Below are positions 7,511-15,846 of a stretch of 24,161 nucleotides of DNA, piece after piece (within the stretch, counting starts at the first letter, position 1; every line of letters starts with the position of its first letter). The translations under genes were made by a program, and so were the position numbers. A model generated the notes under the pieces. The model searched no databases and had not been told where the DNA came from. It saw only the letters and a program-made list of their open reading frames with translations. This stretch comes from a virus, in the IMG/VR virus record IMGVR_UViG_3300030328_004755, positions 10,507-34,667 of that record; one strand, given 5' to 3'.

Positions 7511-8532
7511 TGGCAATTTCAAGTACAATAGAATATTGCACAGATTCAGATGTTTATCAGGTATATCCTGGTATTAATGCTGTAGATGGCAAAACAAGAT
7601 TATATGGTGGATGGGTAGCACACGCTAGTACAGATAACTTGTATGAAATGCACAATGCAGGTTATTCTGCTGTTCTTTACAAAGATGGTGAAGATTTAGG
7701 AGCAGAACATTCAGGGACTCCATCAAGTGATGGACAATGGCTTTATGTTGAGGCAGATGATAAAATCCAATACTACAAAGCAAGTACATCAGTTGCTACT
7801 TTAAACGCCTCTATATGGGAAGCAGGTGTAGACTTTCAAACTTTACTACAAAACGCTAGAAGAAACGCATCAAGATACTTTGAGTCAAGAGTAGACTTTA
7901 GAACTGCTAAAGAAATTTCTAAAGATAGAGAGGGCAACTATCCTTATATTGTTATTCGTTGTACAGCACTTATAGCTGCCACGCTTTTAATTAAAGCACA
8001 CGATGCTTCTGATCCAATATTTGAGCGTGGGGTATTAGAGATATTTGAAGAAGAAATAGATAATATTATTGATGGTATTAACACAGGCAAGATTACTCTT
8101 ACACATCAAGTTACTATGGACTCTAGTAAAGGTATTATTAGAGATATTACATATACAGCATCTAAATTAAGACCAGTTGAGCTTAGAGGTAAAGCTACAG
8201 GTTTGAGTGGTTTTGATAATATTAAATTAAAAGTTATAGATGCAGGAGTTTTGGGGACAGCAACTTACTCTGTATGGGTTAAAGATAGCGATTTATTAAA
8301 GAATAATCAAGTAGTAACTGCTGAAAAGATTAATGGAGATTTTCAAGATTTAGCCTATGGTTTACAAGTACGATTTGCAGGTGGGACAGACACAACTGCT
8401 GCGGCAGCTAATGATGAATGGGAAATAGAAGTATATAGTTACTCTATGGACTCTACAGTATCAGAAGTAAACTCAATGACACAAACAAGAGGTGGATATG
8501 GCGTTGCAGTTAAACGCAGCCTCAGGGTATGA
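7510..8532 (+). CDS. Head-tail connector/adaptor-like protein
   Basis: 340 residues. The N-terminus (STIEYCTDSDVYQVYPGI) and a helical region at about 108-165 (ARRNASRYFESRVDFRTAKE, then a helix VIRCTALIAATLLIKAHD) are typical of gp6/gp15-type adaptor proteins that sit under the portal. Inserted and C-terminal parts (about 30-100 and 200-330) are beta-rich extras, making it longer than the usual 100-150-residue adaptor. It lies directly before the tail-terminator genes, where connectors are expected. Assignment is from motif style and gene order. Confidence 0.55.
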   Translation: MAISSTIEYCTDSDVYQVYPGINAVDGKTRLYGGWVAHASTDNLYEMHNAGYSAVLYKDGEDLGAEHSGTPSSDGQWLYVEADDKIQYYKASTSVATLNASIWEAGVDFQTLLQNARRNASRYFESRVDFRTAKEISKDREGNYPYIVIRCTALIAATLLIKAHDASDPIFERGVLEIFEEEIDNIIDGINTGKITLTHQVTMDSSKGIIRDITYTASKLRPVELRGKATGLSGFDNIKLKVIDAGVLGTATYSVWVKDSDLLKNNQVVTAEKINGDFQDLAYGLQVRFAGGTDTTAAAANDEWEIEVYSYSMDSTVSEVNSMTQTRGGYGVAVKRSLRV

Positions 8533-8977
8533 TGATGTCTTTTGGACTAATGTCCTTAAAAAGATAGAAGCGTTAATAAATGATTCATCTACTTATGGTC
8601 ATGTTTATATAGCACCTACAATGCAAGATAAATCGCCTCAGAGTGTGCGTATATGGGGAGATTCTGCTGATTCTGAGGTATTAAAGCATACAGAGTGGAT
8701 AAAGCGATATAACGCAAATATATCCCTTTATATGATTTCAGAGTCTCCAACAGAAAATTTTTATAGAAGTTTTTATGAGCAATCGGAAGTTCTTTATCAA
8801 GTAATGGCTAATAATAATACAGTTACAGGTGCTTTAGGCTGGTACGATGGTGTGGTTGAAGATATAATTTATGATGAATTAGATTCTGTAGAAGAAGGAA
8901 TTGATGGATTACATAAGGCAAGTTTTGATTTTTCTTGCCTCGTTAATCGTATAACAACAGCGACAATTAATTTATGA
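8498..8977 (+). CDS. Tail terminator / neck-like protein
   Basis: The start is ATG 8498, 5 bases after GAGG; a GTG at 8492 overlaps the ribosome-binding site. The protein (about 159 residues) has an N-terminal helix, the motif VYIAPTMQDKSPQSVRIW, a helix with NFYRSFYEQSEVLYQV and a final beta-strand, a layout like tail terminator (gpU/gp17-type) proteins. These cap the tail tube and join it to the head. The first 160 residues of the next protein are clearly homologous to it (SPTLNPKTPSPFRIW; ERFYRKVYEESERLYQL). It overlaps the connector gene by 35 bases and the next gene by ATGA. Confidence 0.6.
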   Translation: MALQLNAASGYDDVFWTNVLKKIEALINDSSTYGHVYIAPTMQDKSPQSVRIWGDSADSEVLKHTEWIKRYNANISLYMISESPTENFYRSFYEQSEVLYQVMANNNTVTGALGWYDGVVEDIIYDELDSVEEGIDGLHKASFDFSCLVNRITTATINL

Positions 8978-11694
8978 CAACTTTACTTAAAAAAGATTAT
9001 CAATATAGTAGTGTTCTTTGGGAAGAAGTTATGCAAAGGGTTCAAGAGATTATTCGTGATGAATACAATATATCTCCTTATGTGTCGCCAACTTTAAACC
9101 CTAAAACACCATCTCCATTTAGAATTTGGTCATCTGCTCAAGGTACAGATGCACTATATGTTGGGGCATGGCATAAAGAGTACACAATATCTGTAAATCA
9201 CTATTTAAAAACAGAGGATAGTGAAAGATTTTATAGAAAAGTTTACGAAGAGTCTGAAAGGCTTTATCAGTTATTTTTCAACAACCAAGGCACACAATCT
9301 ACACAAACTTTAGGATTTTTTGGTGGTAGACCAGAAGGAATACAAATTTCACAAGAAGGTGATTATTTTAGAATTGAAGTTTTATTTACTTGTGAAGTAT
9401 TAAGAGCTGATGATGTGGTTTATGTACAAGTATTACCTTCTGAGATTAGAGCAACAAAAAGGGCGTTGGAATTACCTTTTAACTTTTGGTCTTTAGATTT
9501 TGATGGAACAGATGATTATTTGCATTGTGGGTCTAGTATTTTTGATGTAACATCTAATGCTATTTCAATTTCTATTTGGTTTAATTTGGTTTCTACAGGG
9601 ACTAGGACATTAATTTCAAGAGGTTCTGGGACATCTGGTGCAGGTTATATGATAAATTATGAGCCATCATATCCAAGATTAGTTGTATATTCTAAAAAAT
9701 CTACTAGCTATCAGACTCTTATTTATAGTGGGAGTATATCTTATAATAAATGGAATAATTTAGTTTGGGTTAATGGAGGTACAAATAATCCATCTTATCT
9801 ATATTTAAACGGAGAATCTATAGCAACAACTACTTGGACATCAAATCTTACATCTCAATCAAGTGAAAATTTATTAATAGGGTCAAATAAATCATTTAGT
9901 ACAGAGTTTGTAGGGCAAATATCAGAAACAGCAATCTTTAACTCTGTACTATCATCTTCTGAAATATCAACTATATACAATGATGGGCAACCAATACTAT
10001 TAACAGAAAATCAAGGTGGTTATAAGTCTAGTGGTAATTTAGTATCGTATTATAGAATGGGTAGTGGTAGTGGTGATAATAGGATAACTACAGGCTATAT
10101 AGCTGATCAGGTAGATTCATCTATAGGTTCTGAAATGGTTGATAATGGTGGATTTGATGGAATTAGTAATGGTACAAATGTAACAAGTTTAGATGATTGG
10201 ACTGCATACGGAACAGCAATAAGTACAACTATAGAAGATGGTAAACTAAGGATAGTTAGTGATGCTTTAGGTGAGGGTGCTAAATTATTAATTACTGGTG
10301 CTACAAATGATGCTTTTTATAGGTTTACTTGTGATGTTACAGGTGATTTAGGGCTACATAGTGTTTATGCTCTTACTGTTGAGGGTAATGCAAATATTAG
10401 TACAACAAATGGTTCAGTAGATATAGTTTTAGTTGGATATGCTAGTAAAATAACTATAATATTTAGAGCAGGAACAGGAACATCTGGTGGAACATCATAT
10501 TATGATAATATTTCAGTAAAACCACTTAATGGAAATGCAGGTTCTATGGCGAACTTCGACAGCCTAGATTTTAGAACTAATGTACCACTATTATATGATA
10601 AAGCATTATTTTCAAATTCATTGGTATTTGATGGTACTGATGATTATGTTGATATTTCAAGTATAGGTGATTACGGAACTGGTGCATTTTCTTGGTCAGT
10701 TTGGTTTAAATGTGGAAATGATGATACTATAAAGTATTTATTAGGTAATATATCAGCATTAAATACGCTATATATAACATCAACAGAAGCAATAAGGTTT
10801 AGAATAGCAAATGGTCAAGTAACAACAGAAGCTGGAGCATTGTCAAGCCCTTTAACTTGGAATCATATTGTTGCTACAAGAGATGGTTCTAATGTAGTTA
10901 AAATATATTTAAATGGGGTAGAACAAGCATTATTGCAATCAGATGGTTCTACATATTCAACAGATGATTTAACTTTATCTGGTACGCAAGAAATAAAATA
11001 TATAGGTAAGGAGAGTAGTGATTATGTAGATGCAACTTTTTCAGATGTAGCTTTATTTTCTACAGGTTTAGATGCCACTAATGTAACTGCTATATACAAC
11101 TCTGGTAAACCTATAGACTTAACTTGTGATGCAGGTAATTATAATAACGCTAATAATTTAGTGGGTTATTGGAAAATGGGAGATGGGTATTTAGATGAAT
11201 TGCCGAGTGCTGATATTAATGGTGCAATAGTAGACCAAGTAACACCTATAATAGGAGATGATGTTTTAAGTCATAATATTGATGATTGGACTCTTGGTAA
11301 TAATTCTGGTGCAACTTCAACAAAAGCGTATTCTGATGGAGTTTATACAATTACAAGAGAATCTGAAGGAACTGGTACAGCATATACTTATATAATTCAA
11401 TCTGGCATAGAAAATAACACTTTATATAAAGTTAATTTTAGTTATAAAACTACAGTAAATTTAGAAGTTTTAGGCACATATGATACTGGCTCAGCAATAG
11501 CACTATCACCAACAACTGAATATATTGAAAAAACTGTATTTATTTTAACAAACTCTACTTATGCTGGTAAATTTCAAATAAGAGCAGTAGGAAATTTTCA
11601 ATTAAAAAATTTAACATATAAAAAAGTTAATGGAAATTCAGGGTTATGTGTAAATATGAACGCATCAGCACAATCAATTAGCGTACCAAAATAG
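8974..11694 (+). CDS. Tail-terminator-like domain fused to two LamG plus jelly-roll units
   Basis: 906 residues. Residues 1-160 are a paralogue of the preceding terminator-like protein. They are followed by a tandem unit: LamG/concanavalin-like domain 1 (173-340, starting SLDFDGTDDYLHCGSSIF, with the classical SIWFNL strand and a YLYLNGESI turn) and a CBM-like jelly-roll (about 380-518, MVDNGGFDGISNGTNVTSLD, then DDWTAYG). Then comes LamG 2 (548-713, LVFDGTDDYVDISSIGDYG, KIYLNGVEQ) and a second jelly-roll (about 755-890, with DDWTLGN). Both units close with 'NGNAG/NGNSG'. LamG and such beta-sandwiches usually bind sugars or proteins, so the protein probably decorates the neck or tail with glycan-binding domains. 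Coupled by ATGA. Fusion to a terminator-like domain is unusual. Confidence 0.7.
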   Translation: MTTLLKKDYQYSSVLWEEVMQRVQEIIRDEYNISPYVSPTLNPKTPSPFRIWSSAQGTDALYVGAWHKEYTISVNHYLKTEDSERFYRKVYEESERLYQLFFNNQGTQSTQTLGFFGGRPEGIQISQEGDYFRIEVLFTCEVLRADDVVYVQVLPSEIRATKRALELPFNFWSLDFDGTDDYLHCGSSIFDVTSNAISISIWFNLVSTGTRTLISRGSGTSGAGYMINYEPSYPRLVVYSKKSTSYQTLIYSGSISYNKWNNLVWVNGGTNNPSYLYLNGESIATTTWTSNLTSQSSENLLIGSNKSFSTEFVGQISETAIFNSVLSSSEISTIYNDGQPILLTENQGGYKSSGNLVSYYRMGSGSGDNRITTGYIADQVDSSIGSEMVDNGGFDGISNGTNVTSLDDWTAYGTAISTTIEDGKLRIVSDALGEGAKLLITGATNDAFYRFTCDVTGDLGLHSVYALTVEGNANISTTNGSVDIVLVGYASKITIIFRAGTGTSGGTSYYDNISVKPLNGNAGSMANFDSLDFRTNVPLLYDKALFSNSLVFDGTDDYVDISSIGDYGTGAFSWSVWFKCGNDDTIKYLLGNISALNTLYITSTEAIRFRIANGQVTTEAGALSSPLTWNHIVATRDGSNVVKIYLNGVEQALLQSDGSTYSTDDLTLSGTQEIKYIGKESSDYVDATFSDVALFSTGLDATNVTAIYNSGKPIDLTCDAGNYNNANNLVGYWKMGDGYLDELPSADINGAIVDQVTPIIGDDVLSHNIDDWTLGNNSGATSTKAYSDGVYTITRESEGTGTAYTYIIQSGIENNTLYKVNFSYKTTVNLEVLGTYDTGSAIALSPTTEYIEKTVFILTNSTYAGKFQIRAVGNFQLKNLTYKKVNGNSGLCVNMNASAQSISVPK
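9490..10557 (+). repeat. LamG + jelly-roll repeat unit 1
   Basis: Codons 173-528 of the 906-residue gene. Shares boundary motifs with unit 2: FDGTDDY at the start, 'YN(D/S)G(Q/K)PI' at the end of the LamG domain, 'NNLV(S/G)Y(Y/W)(R/K)MG' in the linker, a 'DDWT' near the jelly-roll start and 'NG(N)(A/S)G' at the close. Similarity is at protein level; the DNA is diverged. Confidence 0.7.
10615..11661 (+). repeat. LamG + jelly-roll repeat unit 2
   Basis: Codons 548-896 of the same gene, the second copy of the LamG plus jelly-roll unit with the same boundary motifs in the same order. Indicates an old internal duplication. Confidence 0.7.
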
Positions 11695-11703
11695 GAGAAA
11701 AGT

Positions 11704-11952
11704 ATGGGATTTGAAAATAGAAAATGGGTAATAATTACACTCGCAAGTTACACAGACGAAGAACTAGAAAATTTAGTGGGTAACGCTATACAAAGTAGTG
11801 TAAATTCCCTACGGAAGAGTGTAGACTCTACTAAGGCAATCCTAAAATGGGATGGCGAAACGCCTTCTGTCTTTAGTGGTATGACTACTTATAATCATAG
11901 TGAAATTTTAACAATATTAGCAACAGAGGAATGGACAGCAAATGAAGATTAA
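11704..11952 (+). CDS. Small phage structural-region protein, 82 aa
   Basis: AGGAGA Shine-Dalgarno before ATG. Contains RKWVIITL near the start, SLRKSVDSTKAILKWDGETP in the middle and a YNHSEILTILATEEWT end. I recognise this 'KWDG.TPS... SEIL..LA..EWT' pattern as a small protein that recurs near tail genes in uncultured phages, but its function is not known to me. It overlaps the next gene by 11 bases. Confidence 0.6.
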   Translation: MGFENRKWVIITLASYTDEELENLVGNAIQSSVNSLRKSVDSTKAILKWDGETPSVFSGMTTYNHSEILTILATEEWTANED

Positions 11953-12130
11953 ATTAAAAGATAAAAACAAAAAGATTTCTCAATTATGGTGTTTTTCTTT
12001 TAATGGTTATGATTTTAATATAATAGATAAGATTAATTCTGGAAAGCAAGTTGTGGTTGATAAAGTACCTAAACCTGCTTGGGAATATGTAGAGCAAGTA
12101 AAAAGTAAAAAAGTTAAAAAAGGAGAATAA
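11942..12130 (+). CDS. Small basic protein, 62 aa
   Basis: A Lys-rich protein (MKIKLKDKNKKISQLWCF) ending KSKKVKKGE. Located between the 82-residue gene and the tail tube gene. No family recognised; possibly a head-tail or tail assembly factor by position. The overlap with the upstream gene and the absence of a gap support it as real. Confidence 0.55.
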   Translation: MKIKLKDKNKKISQLWCFSFNGYDFNIIDKINSGKQVVVDKVPKPAWEYVEQVKSKKVKKGE

Positions 12131-12132
12131 TT

Positions 12133-13152
12133 ATGGGTGTTTCAACAGCAGCATATTCGCCAAAAGAATTTCAGTTTTTAATAGCAGAACAAGATGCTTT
12201 TGGTACAATAGAGGCAGGAGGTGGTAATGCTTATCATGCCTTAGATGTAGATTCGGTAGGTTCGCCATCTTTGAATCCAACACAATCATTGGATGTTAGA
12301 AATGGTGGAAGAGTCTTACAAGCTAATGATTTTTTTCAAGATGTGAAAGCATCTGTTAAAGAAATATCGGTATCAGGCACAGCAACTACTAATGCTCTTG
12401 ATATGCTTTTAGAAAATATAATGGGTGAAGCAGAAGGAAGTGCTAGTGGAGTTTATACATTTGCCTCTAATGCAAGTTCACAATCAGTAGGATCAGGCGA
12501 TAGTAGTCAGGCAGGAACTTTATTATCTATAGTTATAAAATCAGGATTTGGTACTAATGCTGATCTTTCATTTAAAGATTGTGTTGTAACAAATTTAAGT
12601 TTAAATGGAGATGTTGGTACTGAAGGTGGGAGAATAAAATTTTCAGCTACATTCCAAACAGGTTCAGTTGTAGAAGATTTAACTGATGCAGCGACTACTG
12701 TAGATACTGCCTTTGCAGCTTCTGAAAATTATTTTATGTCTTCTTGGGTGGCAGCTTATAGAAAAATATATGGCGTAGATGATTTAGTTATGCAGTCTTT
12801 TAATCTTACATTAGACAATCCTGCAACATTTTCAGGTGTTGCTTCTACAGGATATGAAGTGGTTACTAGAGCGAGTGAATTTTCAGCAACATTAGATGCA
12901 ACTGTAAAATATGATGCAGAAACAGAAGATTTTTTTGAAAAATTTAACAATCAAACTAATCATGCTTCAACTGCTGCACAAATTACATTATTAAACGATG
13001 ACAGCTCATTAACTGATGGTACTTTTGGTATTAGTATGCCATTAACTGTTTTAACTAATGTAGCATTTAATGAAGGTGATGTTATGATGGTAGATTTATC
13101 TGTCAAGGCAGTAGGGACAGGTTCTGATGCTTTAGTAGAAGTTGCTTGTTAA
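12133..13152 (+). CDS. Major tail (tube) protein
   Basis: 339 residues with a good AAAAGGAG ribosome site. The start (AYSPKEFQFLIAEQDAFGTI), central beta-strands with SVGSPSLNPTQSLDVRNGG, and a long strand-turn pattern ending TNVAFNEGDVMMVDLSVKAV fit a siphovirus tail tube protein. It stands in the canonical place immediately before the tail assembly chaperone and the tape measure gene. It would polymerise into the tail tube. The beta-rich composition and lack of enzyme motifs agree. Gene order is the strongest evidence. Confidence 0.7.
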   Translation: MGVSTAAYSPKEFQFLIAEQDAFGTIEAGGGNAYHALDVDSVGSPSLNPTQSLDVRNGGRVLQANDFFQDVKASVKEISVSGTATTNALDMLLENIMGEAEGSASGVYTFASNASSQSVGSGDSSQAGTLLSIVIKSGFGTNADLSFKDCVVTNLSLNGDVGTEGGRIKFSATFQTGSVVEDLTDAATTVDTAFAASENYFMSSWVAAYRKIYGVDDLVMQSFNLTLDNPATFSGVASTGYEVVTRASEFSATLDATVKYDAETEDFFEKFNNQTNHASTAAQITLLNDDSSLTDGTFGISMPLTVLTNVAFNEGDVMMVDLSVKAVGTGSDALVEVAC

Positions 13153-13167
13153 TAAATAAGAGGTAAA

Positions 13168-13449
13168 ATGAAAGAAGTTAAACTTAAAGATGGTAAAAAA
13201 GTAAAGTTAAAAGAGTTGTCTTTAGATGATAGAGACTTTCTTTTAGACAATACACAATATGTTATGGATAATGGTGAGATACAGGAAGTCAAAATGATGC
13301 ACTCTACTCTCACCAAGTATCTTAGAACAGGTATAGATGGCGACACATCTGATAAGACACTAATGAAGATGTCTTTTGAAGATAGAGTTGAAATCTTTAA
13401 AGCAATACAGGGGAATATGTTACTGGGGGAAGAGAATCCCTCAAGCTAA
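13168..13449 (+). CDS. Tail assembly chaperone, short (gpG-like) form
   Basis: 93 residues in frame 1, with an AGAGGT ribosome site. Highly charged and helical, starting MKEVKLKDGKKVKLKEL, as expected for the first part of a gpG/gpGT-type chaperone. It lies between tail tube and tape measure. Its stop at 13447-13449 falls inside an overlapping open -1 frame (13401-13862) that has no start codon until 13551, so it is probably read through by frameshifting near its C-terminus. It assists tape measure folding during tail assembly. Confidence 0.7.
   Translation: MKEVKLKDGKKVKLKELSLDDRDFLLDNTQYVMDNGEIQEVKMMHSTLTKYLRTGIDGDTSDKTLMKMSFEDRVEIFKAIQGNMLLGEENPSS
13425..13431 (+). other. Candidate -1 ribosomal frameshift (slippery) site
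   Basis: Five Gs then AA: zero-frame codons CTG GGG GAA. On a -1 slip, the P-site glycine tRNA re-pairs perfectly (GGG to GGG) and the A-site Glu tRNA re-pairs with GGA with a G-U pair in the middle. A less favourable alternative is the GGGG run at 13410-13413. The site is inferred, not shown. Confidence 0.5.
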
Positions 13450-13862
13450 CGCTTAATATTCTTAATGAAAGTTGGTGCGAGGGTTGTCAGTCGTTCCCCT
13501 ATAAGGCTACGCCACCTATAAGTGGTAGTAAGCCTCGGCAGTTTGAATCTATGCAAGATGTATGGGATGTTGTTGATTTACTAATAGAGGAGGTGAAACA
13601 TTTTAATAATGAGGGTAAGAGCTTTGATGTTAGTCGTTCAATTAATGCTCAGTTACCCTTTTTTACTTGCAAAAACCTATTTCATTCTAAAGAAAATCAA
13701 ACAGACATTCAAAGATACATATACTGTCAAGACTTTAATATTCAACCCTATCCAGGCAGTTATGGTGAGCAACCTGTTTTATGGATAGAAAAAGCGTTTA
13801 TAATAAAGAGTGCGTTAGCAAAATTAAACAAGGATAAGATAGAAGATGGCAAAAGGCAATAA
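13431..13862 (+). CDS. Tail assembly chaperone, frameshifted (gpT-like) extension
   Basis: The -1 frame is open from 13401 to 13862 and lacks any ATG, GTG or TTG before ATG 13551, which has no Shine-Dalgarno. A -1 slip at the G-run 13425-13431 joins it to residue 88 of the short form, adding 143 residues (231 in total). The added part reads RESLKLTLNILNESWCEGCQ at its start, including a CxxC motif (CEGC), and continues with QRYIYCQDFNIQPYPGSYG, a pattern typical of the T part of the chaperone. The frame overlaps the tape measure start by 17 bases. If only the ATG start were used, the protein would be 103 residues. Confidence 0.65.
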   Translation, partial: RESLKLTLNILNESWCEGCQSFPYKATPPISGSKPRQFESMQDVWDVVDLLIEEVKHFNNEGKSFDVSRSINAQLPFFTCKNLFHSKENQTDIQRYIYCQDFNIQPYPGSYGEQPVLWIEKAFIIKSALAKLNKDKIEDGKRQ

Positions 13863-15846
13863 TATAACAATAAAGTTTCAAGCTAAAGGTAATGAAGCCT
13901 TAGAAATTGCTATTAAAAAACTCGATATAGCGACTAAGCGTTTAACAGGAAAAACTTCTAAATACGAAAAAGAGACTAAAAAAGGAGCTATGGGAAACAG
14001 ACTTTTAAGTAATTCTTTTGCTACTTTAAGGTCAAAAATGCTTTTGGTTAATTTTGCTATGGGTTTGGGAATTACTCAGTTAATAAAATTTGGTAAACAA
14101 GCTGCAAAAGTTCAATCAATGGAAAGAGCTTTTACTAATTTGTCAGGAGGGACTGCAAATGCCTCTATTGCAGTAAATAAATTAAAAGATGCTACCGATG
14201 GTACGATTTCAGAGTTTGATCTTTTTCAACAAGCTAATAATGCTATGATACTTGGAGTTACTAAAAATTCTGATGAAATGGCTAAAATGTTTGATATGGC
14301 TCAAAGATTGGGAGCTGCACTAGGTAAAGACACTAGACAATCTATTGAATCTCTTATTACTGGTATTGGTAGGCAATCTAGGTTGATGTTGGATAATATT
14401 GGTATAATTGTAAAAACAGAAGATGCTTATAAAAAATATGCCAATGAGCTTGAAAAGAATGTAGATCAATTAACTGATTCCGAAAGAAAACAAGCGTTTA
14501 TGAACGCTACATTAGAGGCAGCAGAAGAAAAATTAACTAGAGTTGGAGATGAAGTTTTATTTGCTGATGCACATTTTCAAAGAATAGCAGTATCTTTGGA
14601 AGAATTATCTTTAACTGTAGGTGAAGCATTATTACCAGTTATAGAGCCTTTGGCAGATCAAATGGTTAAACTTTCTGAAATTGACTCTAAAGATATAAAA
14701 GAATTTGCTACTGCTATGTCTTTGACAGCAGGGACTTTTGTAGCCGCTAATGTTGCTGCAAATGCTTTTGCTTTAGGAATAGATGCTGTAAAATTAAAAC
14801 TTAGATCATTGGCTATAAGTACAGGAATAGGTGCGGTATTTGTAGTTATGACATTAACTTTAGAAAAATTAATATCTGAAATGGGAATATTTGAGGATAG
14901 CGTAGAAGATGCTATAGTCCCTACTAAAAGTTTTGCTGATCAAATAAAAGAAGCAGAAATAAACCAAAAACTTTTTAACGAAAAATTAAAGCAAGGCAAT
15001 GATCTTTTTAATGATAGAGATATTTTGCTTATTAAATTAAAAGAAGCTCAAGGAGGATTAACAGCTTTAGAAGCTAGACAAGCAATTCTTAATGAAAAAA
15101 GAAAAGATTTATTAGTTGAATTAAATGGTATAGAAGACCAGGGTTCAATTAGGGCTATAGAATTAACTAATAAAAGAATAGAATTAGATATAGAAAGCCA
15201 AAATATAAAAAAAGAAATTGCAGACTTAGAATTAAAAGAAGATCAGAGAAAAGCTATTGCACAAACTAGAGATAGTGCTATGCAAGAATATATGTTAGAA
15301 TTGCAATCTCAAAAAGAAGATTTAGACAAGCAAGAGATAGAACTGTCTAAAGAAATTAGAAAATTAAAAAAACAAATGCTAGATGATACCGTTAAAAATG
15401 CTATGTTAGGGAATCAAAGCGTAAAAGATGCTATGATAAATACAATTAAAGCAGAAACAGCAGAAGCTATAGCAGGATATATATCCTCTTTATTTCAGAA
15501 TTTACCATTCCCTATTGCAGCTACCTTGTCAGCAGGAGCAGGTGCTTTTGTAGGTTCTATAATGAATAAAAATGTACCTACTTTTGAACAAGGTGGTATG
15601 GTTGGTGGTCGTAGACATTCGCAAGGTGGCACTATGATAGAGGCAGAGCAAGGTGAGTTTGTTATGAGTAGGAGTGCTGTCGAGGCAGTAGGTATAGAAA
15701 ATATGAATAGAATCAATCAAGGTGGTGGTGCAGGTATTACTGTAAATGTATCAGGAAATGTAATGACACAAGACTTTGTAGAAAATGATTTAGCAGAAGC
15801 AATTAAAGAGGCAGCTCGTAAAGGTGCTGATTTCGGTATTTCATGA
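13846..15846 (+). CDS. Tape measure protein
   Basis: 666 residues. An N-terminal helical region is followed by hydrophobic segments at about 64-80, 285-312 and 322-343, long coiled-coil stretches at about 365-515 (charged heptads, no Pro), a hydrophobic Ala/Gly segment at 540-573, and a Gly-rich end (FEQGGMVGGRRHSQGG) usual for tape measures. Such proteins set tail length; at about 0.15 nm per residue the tail would be near 100 nm. It follows the gpG/gpT-like chaperone and overlaps it by 17 bases, and it is coupled to the hub gene by an ATGA overlap. No lytic domain is seen. Confidence 0.85.
   Translation: MAKGNNITIKFQAKGNEALEIAIKKLDIATKRLTGKTSKYEKETKKGAMGNRLLSNSFATLRSKMLLVNFAMGLGITQLIKFGKQAAKVQSMERAFTNLSGGTANASIAVNKLKDATDGTISEFDLFQQANNAMILGVTKNSDEMAKMFDMAQRLGAALGKDTRQSIESLITGIGRQSRLMLDNIGIIVKTEDAYKKYANELEKNVDQLTDSERKQAFMNATLEAAEEKLTRVGDEVLFADAHFQRIAVSLEELSLTVGEALLPVIEPLADQMVKLSEIDSKDIKEFATAMSLTAGTFVAANVAANAFALGIDAVKLKLRSLAISTGIGAVFVVMTLTLEKLISEMGIFEDSVEDAIVPTKSFADQIKEAEINQKLFNEKLKQGNDLFNDRDILLIKLKEAQGGLTALEARQAILNEKRKDLLVELNGIEDQGSIRAIELTNKRIELDIESQNIKKEIADLELKEDQRKAIAQTRDSAMQEYMLELQSQKEDLDKQEIELSKEIRKLKKQMLDDTVKNAMLGNQSVKDAMINTIKAETAEAIAGYISSLFQNLPFPIAATLSAGAGAFVGSIMNKNVPTFEQGGMVGGRRHSQGGTMIEAEQGEFVMSRSAVEAVGIENMNRINQGGGAGITVNVSGNVMTQDFVENDLAEAIKEAARKGADFGIS

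Noticed and set aside
11810-11840. Short hairpin AGAGT-GTAG-ACTCT as terminator
   Set aside because: Inside a coding region, only 5 bp and no T-run.
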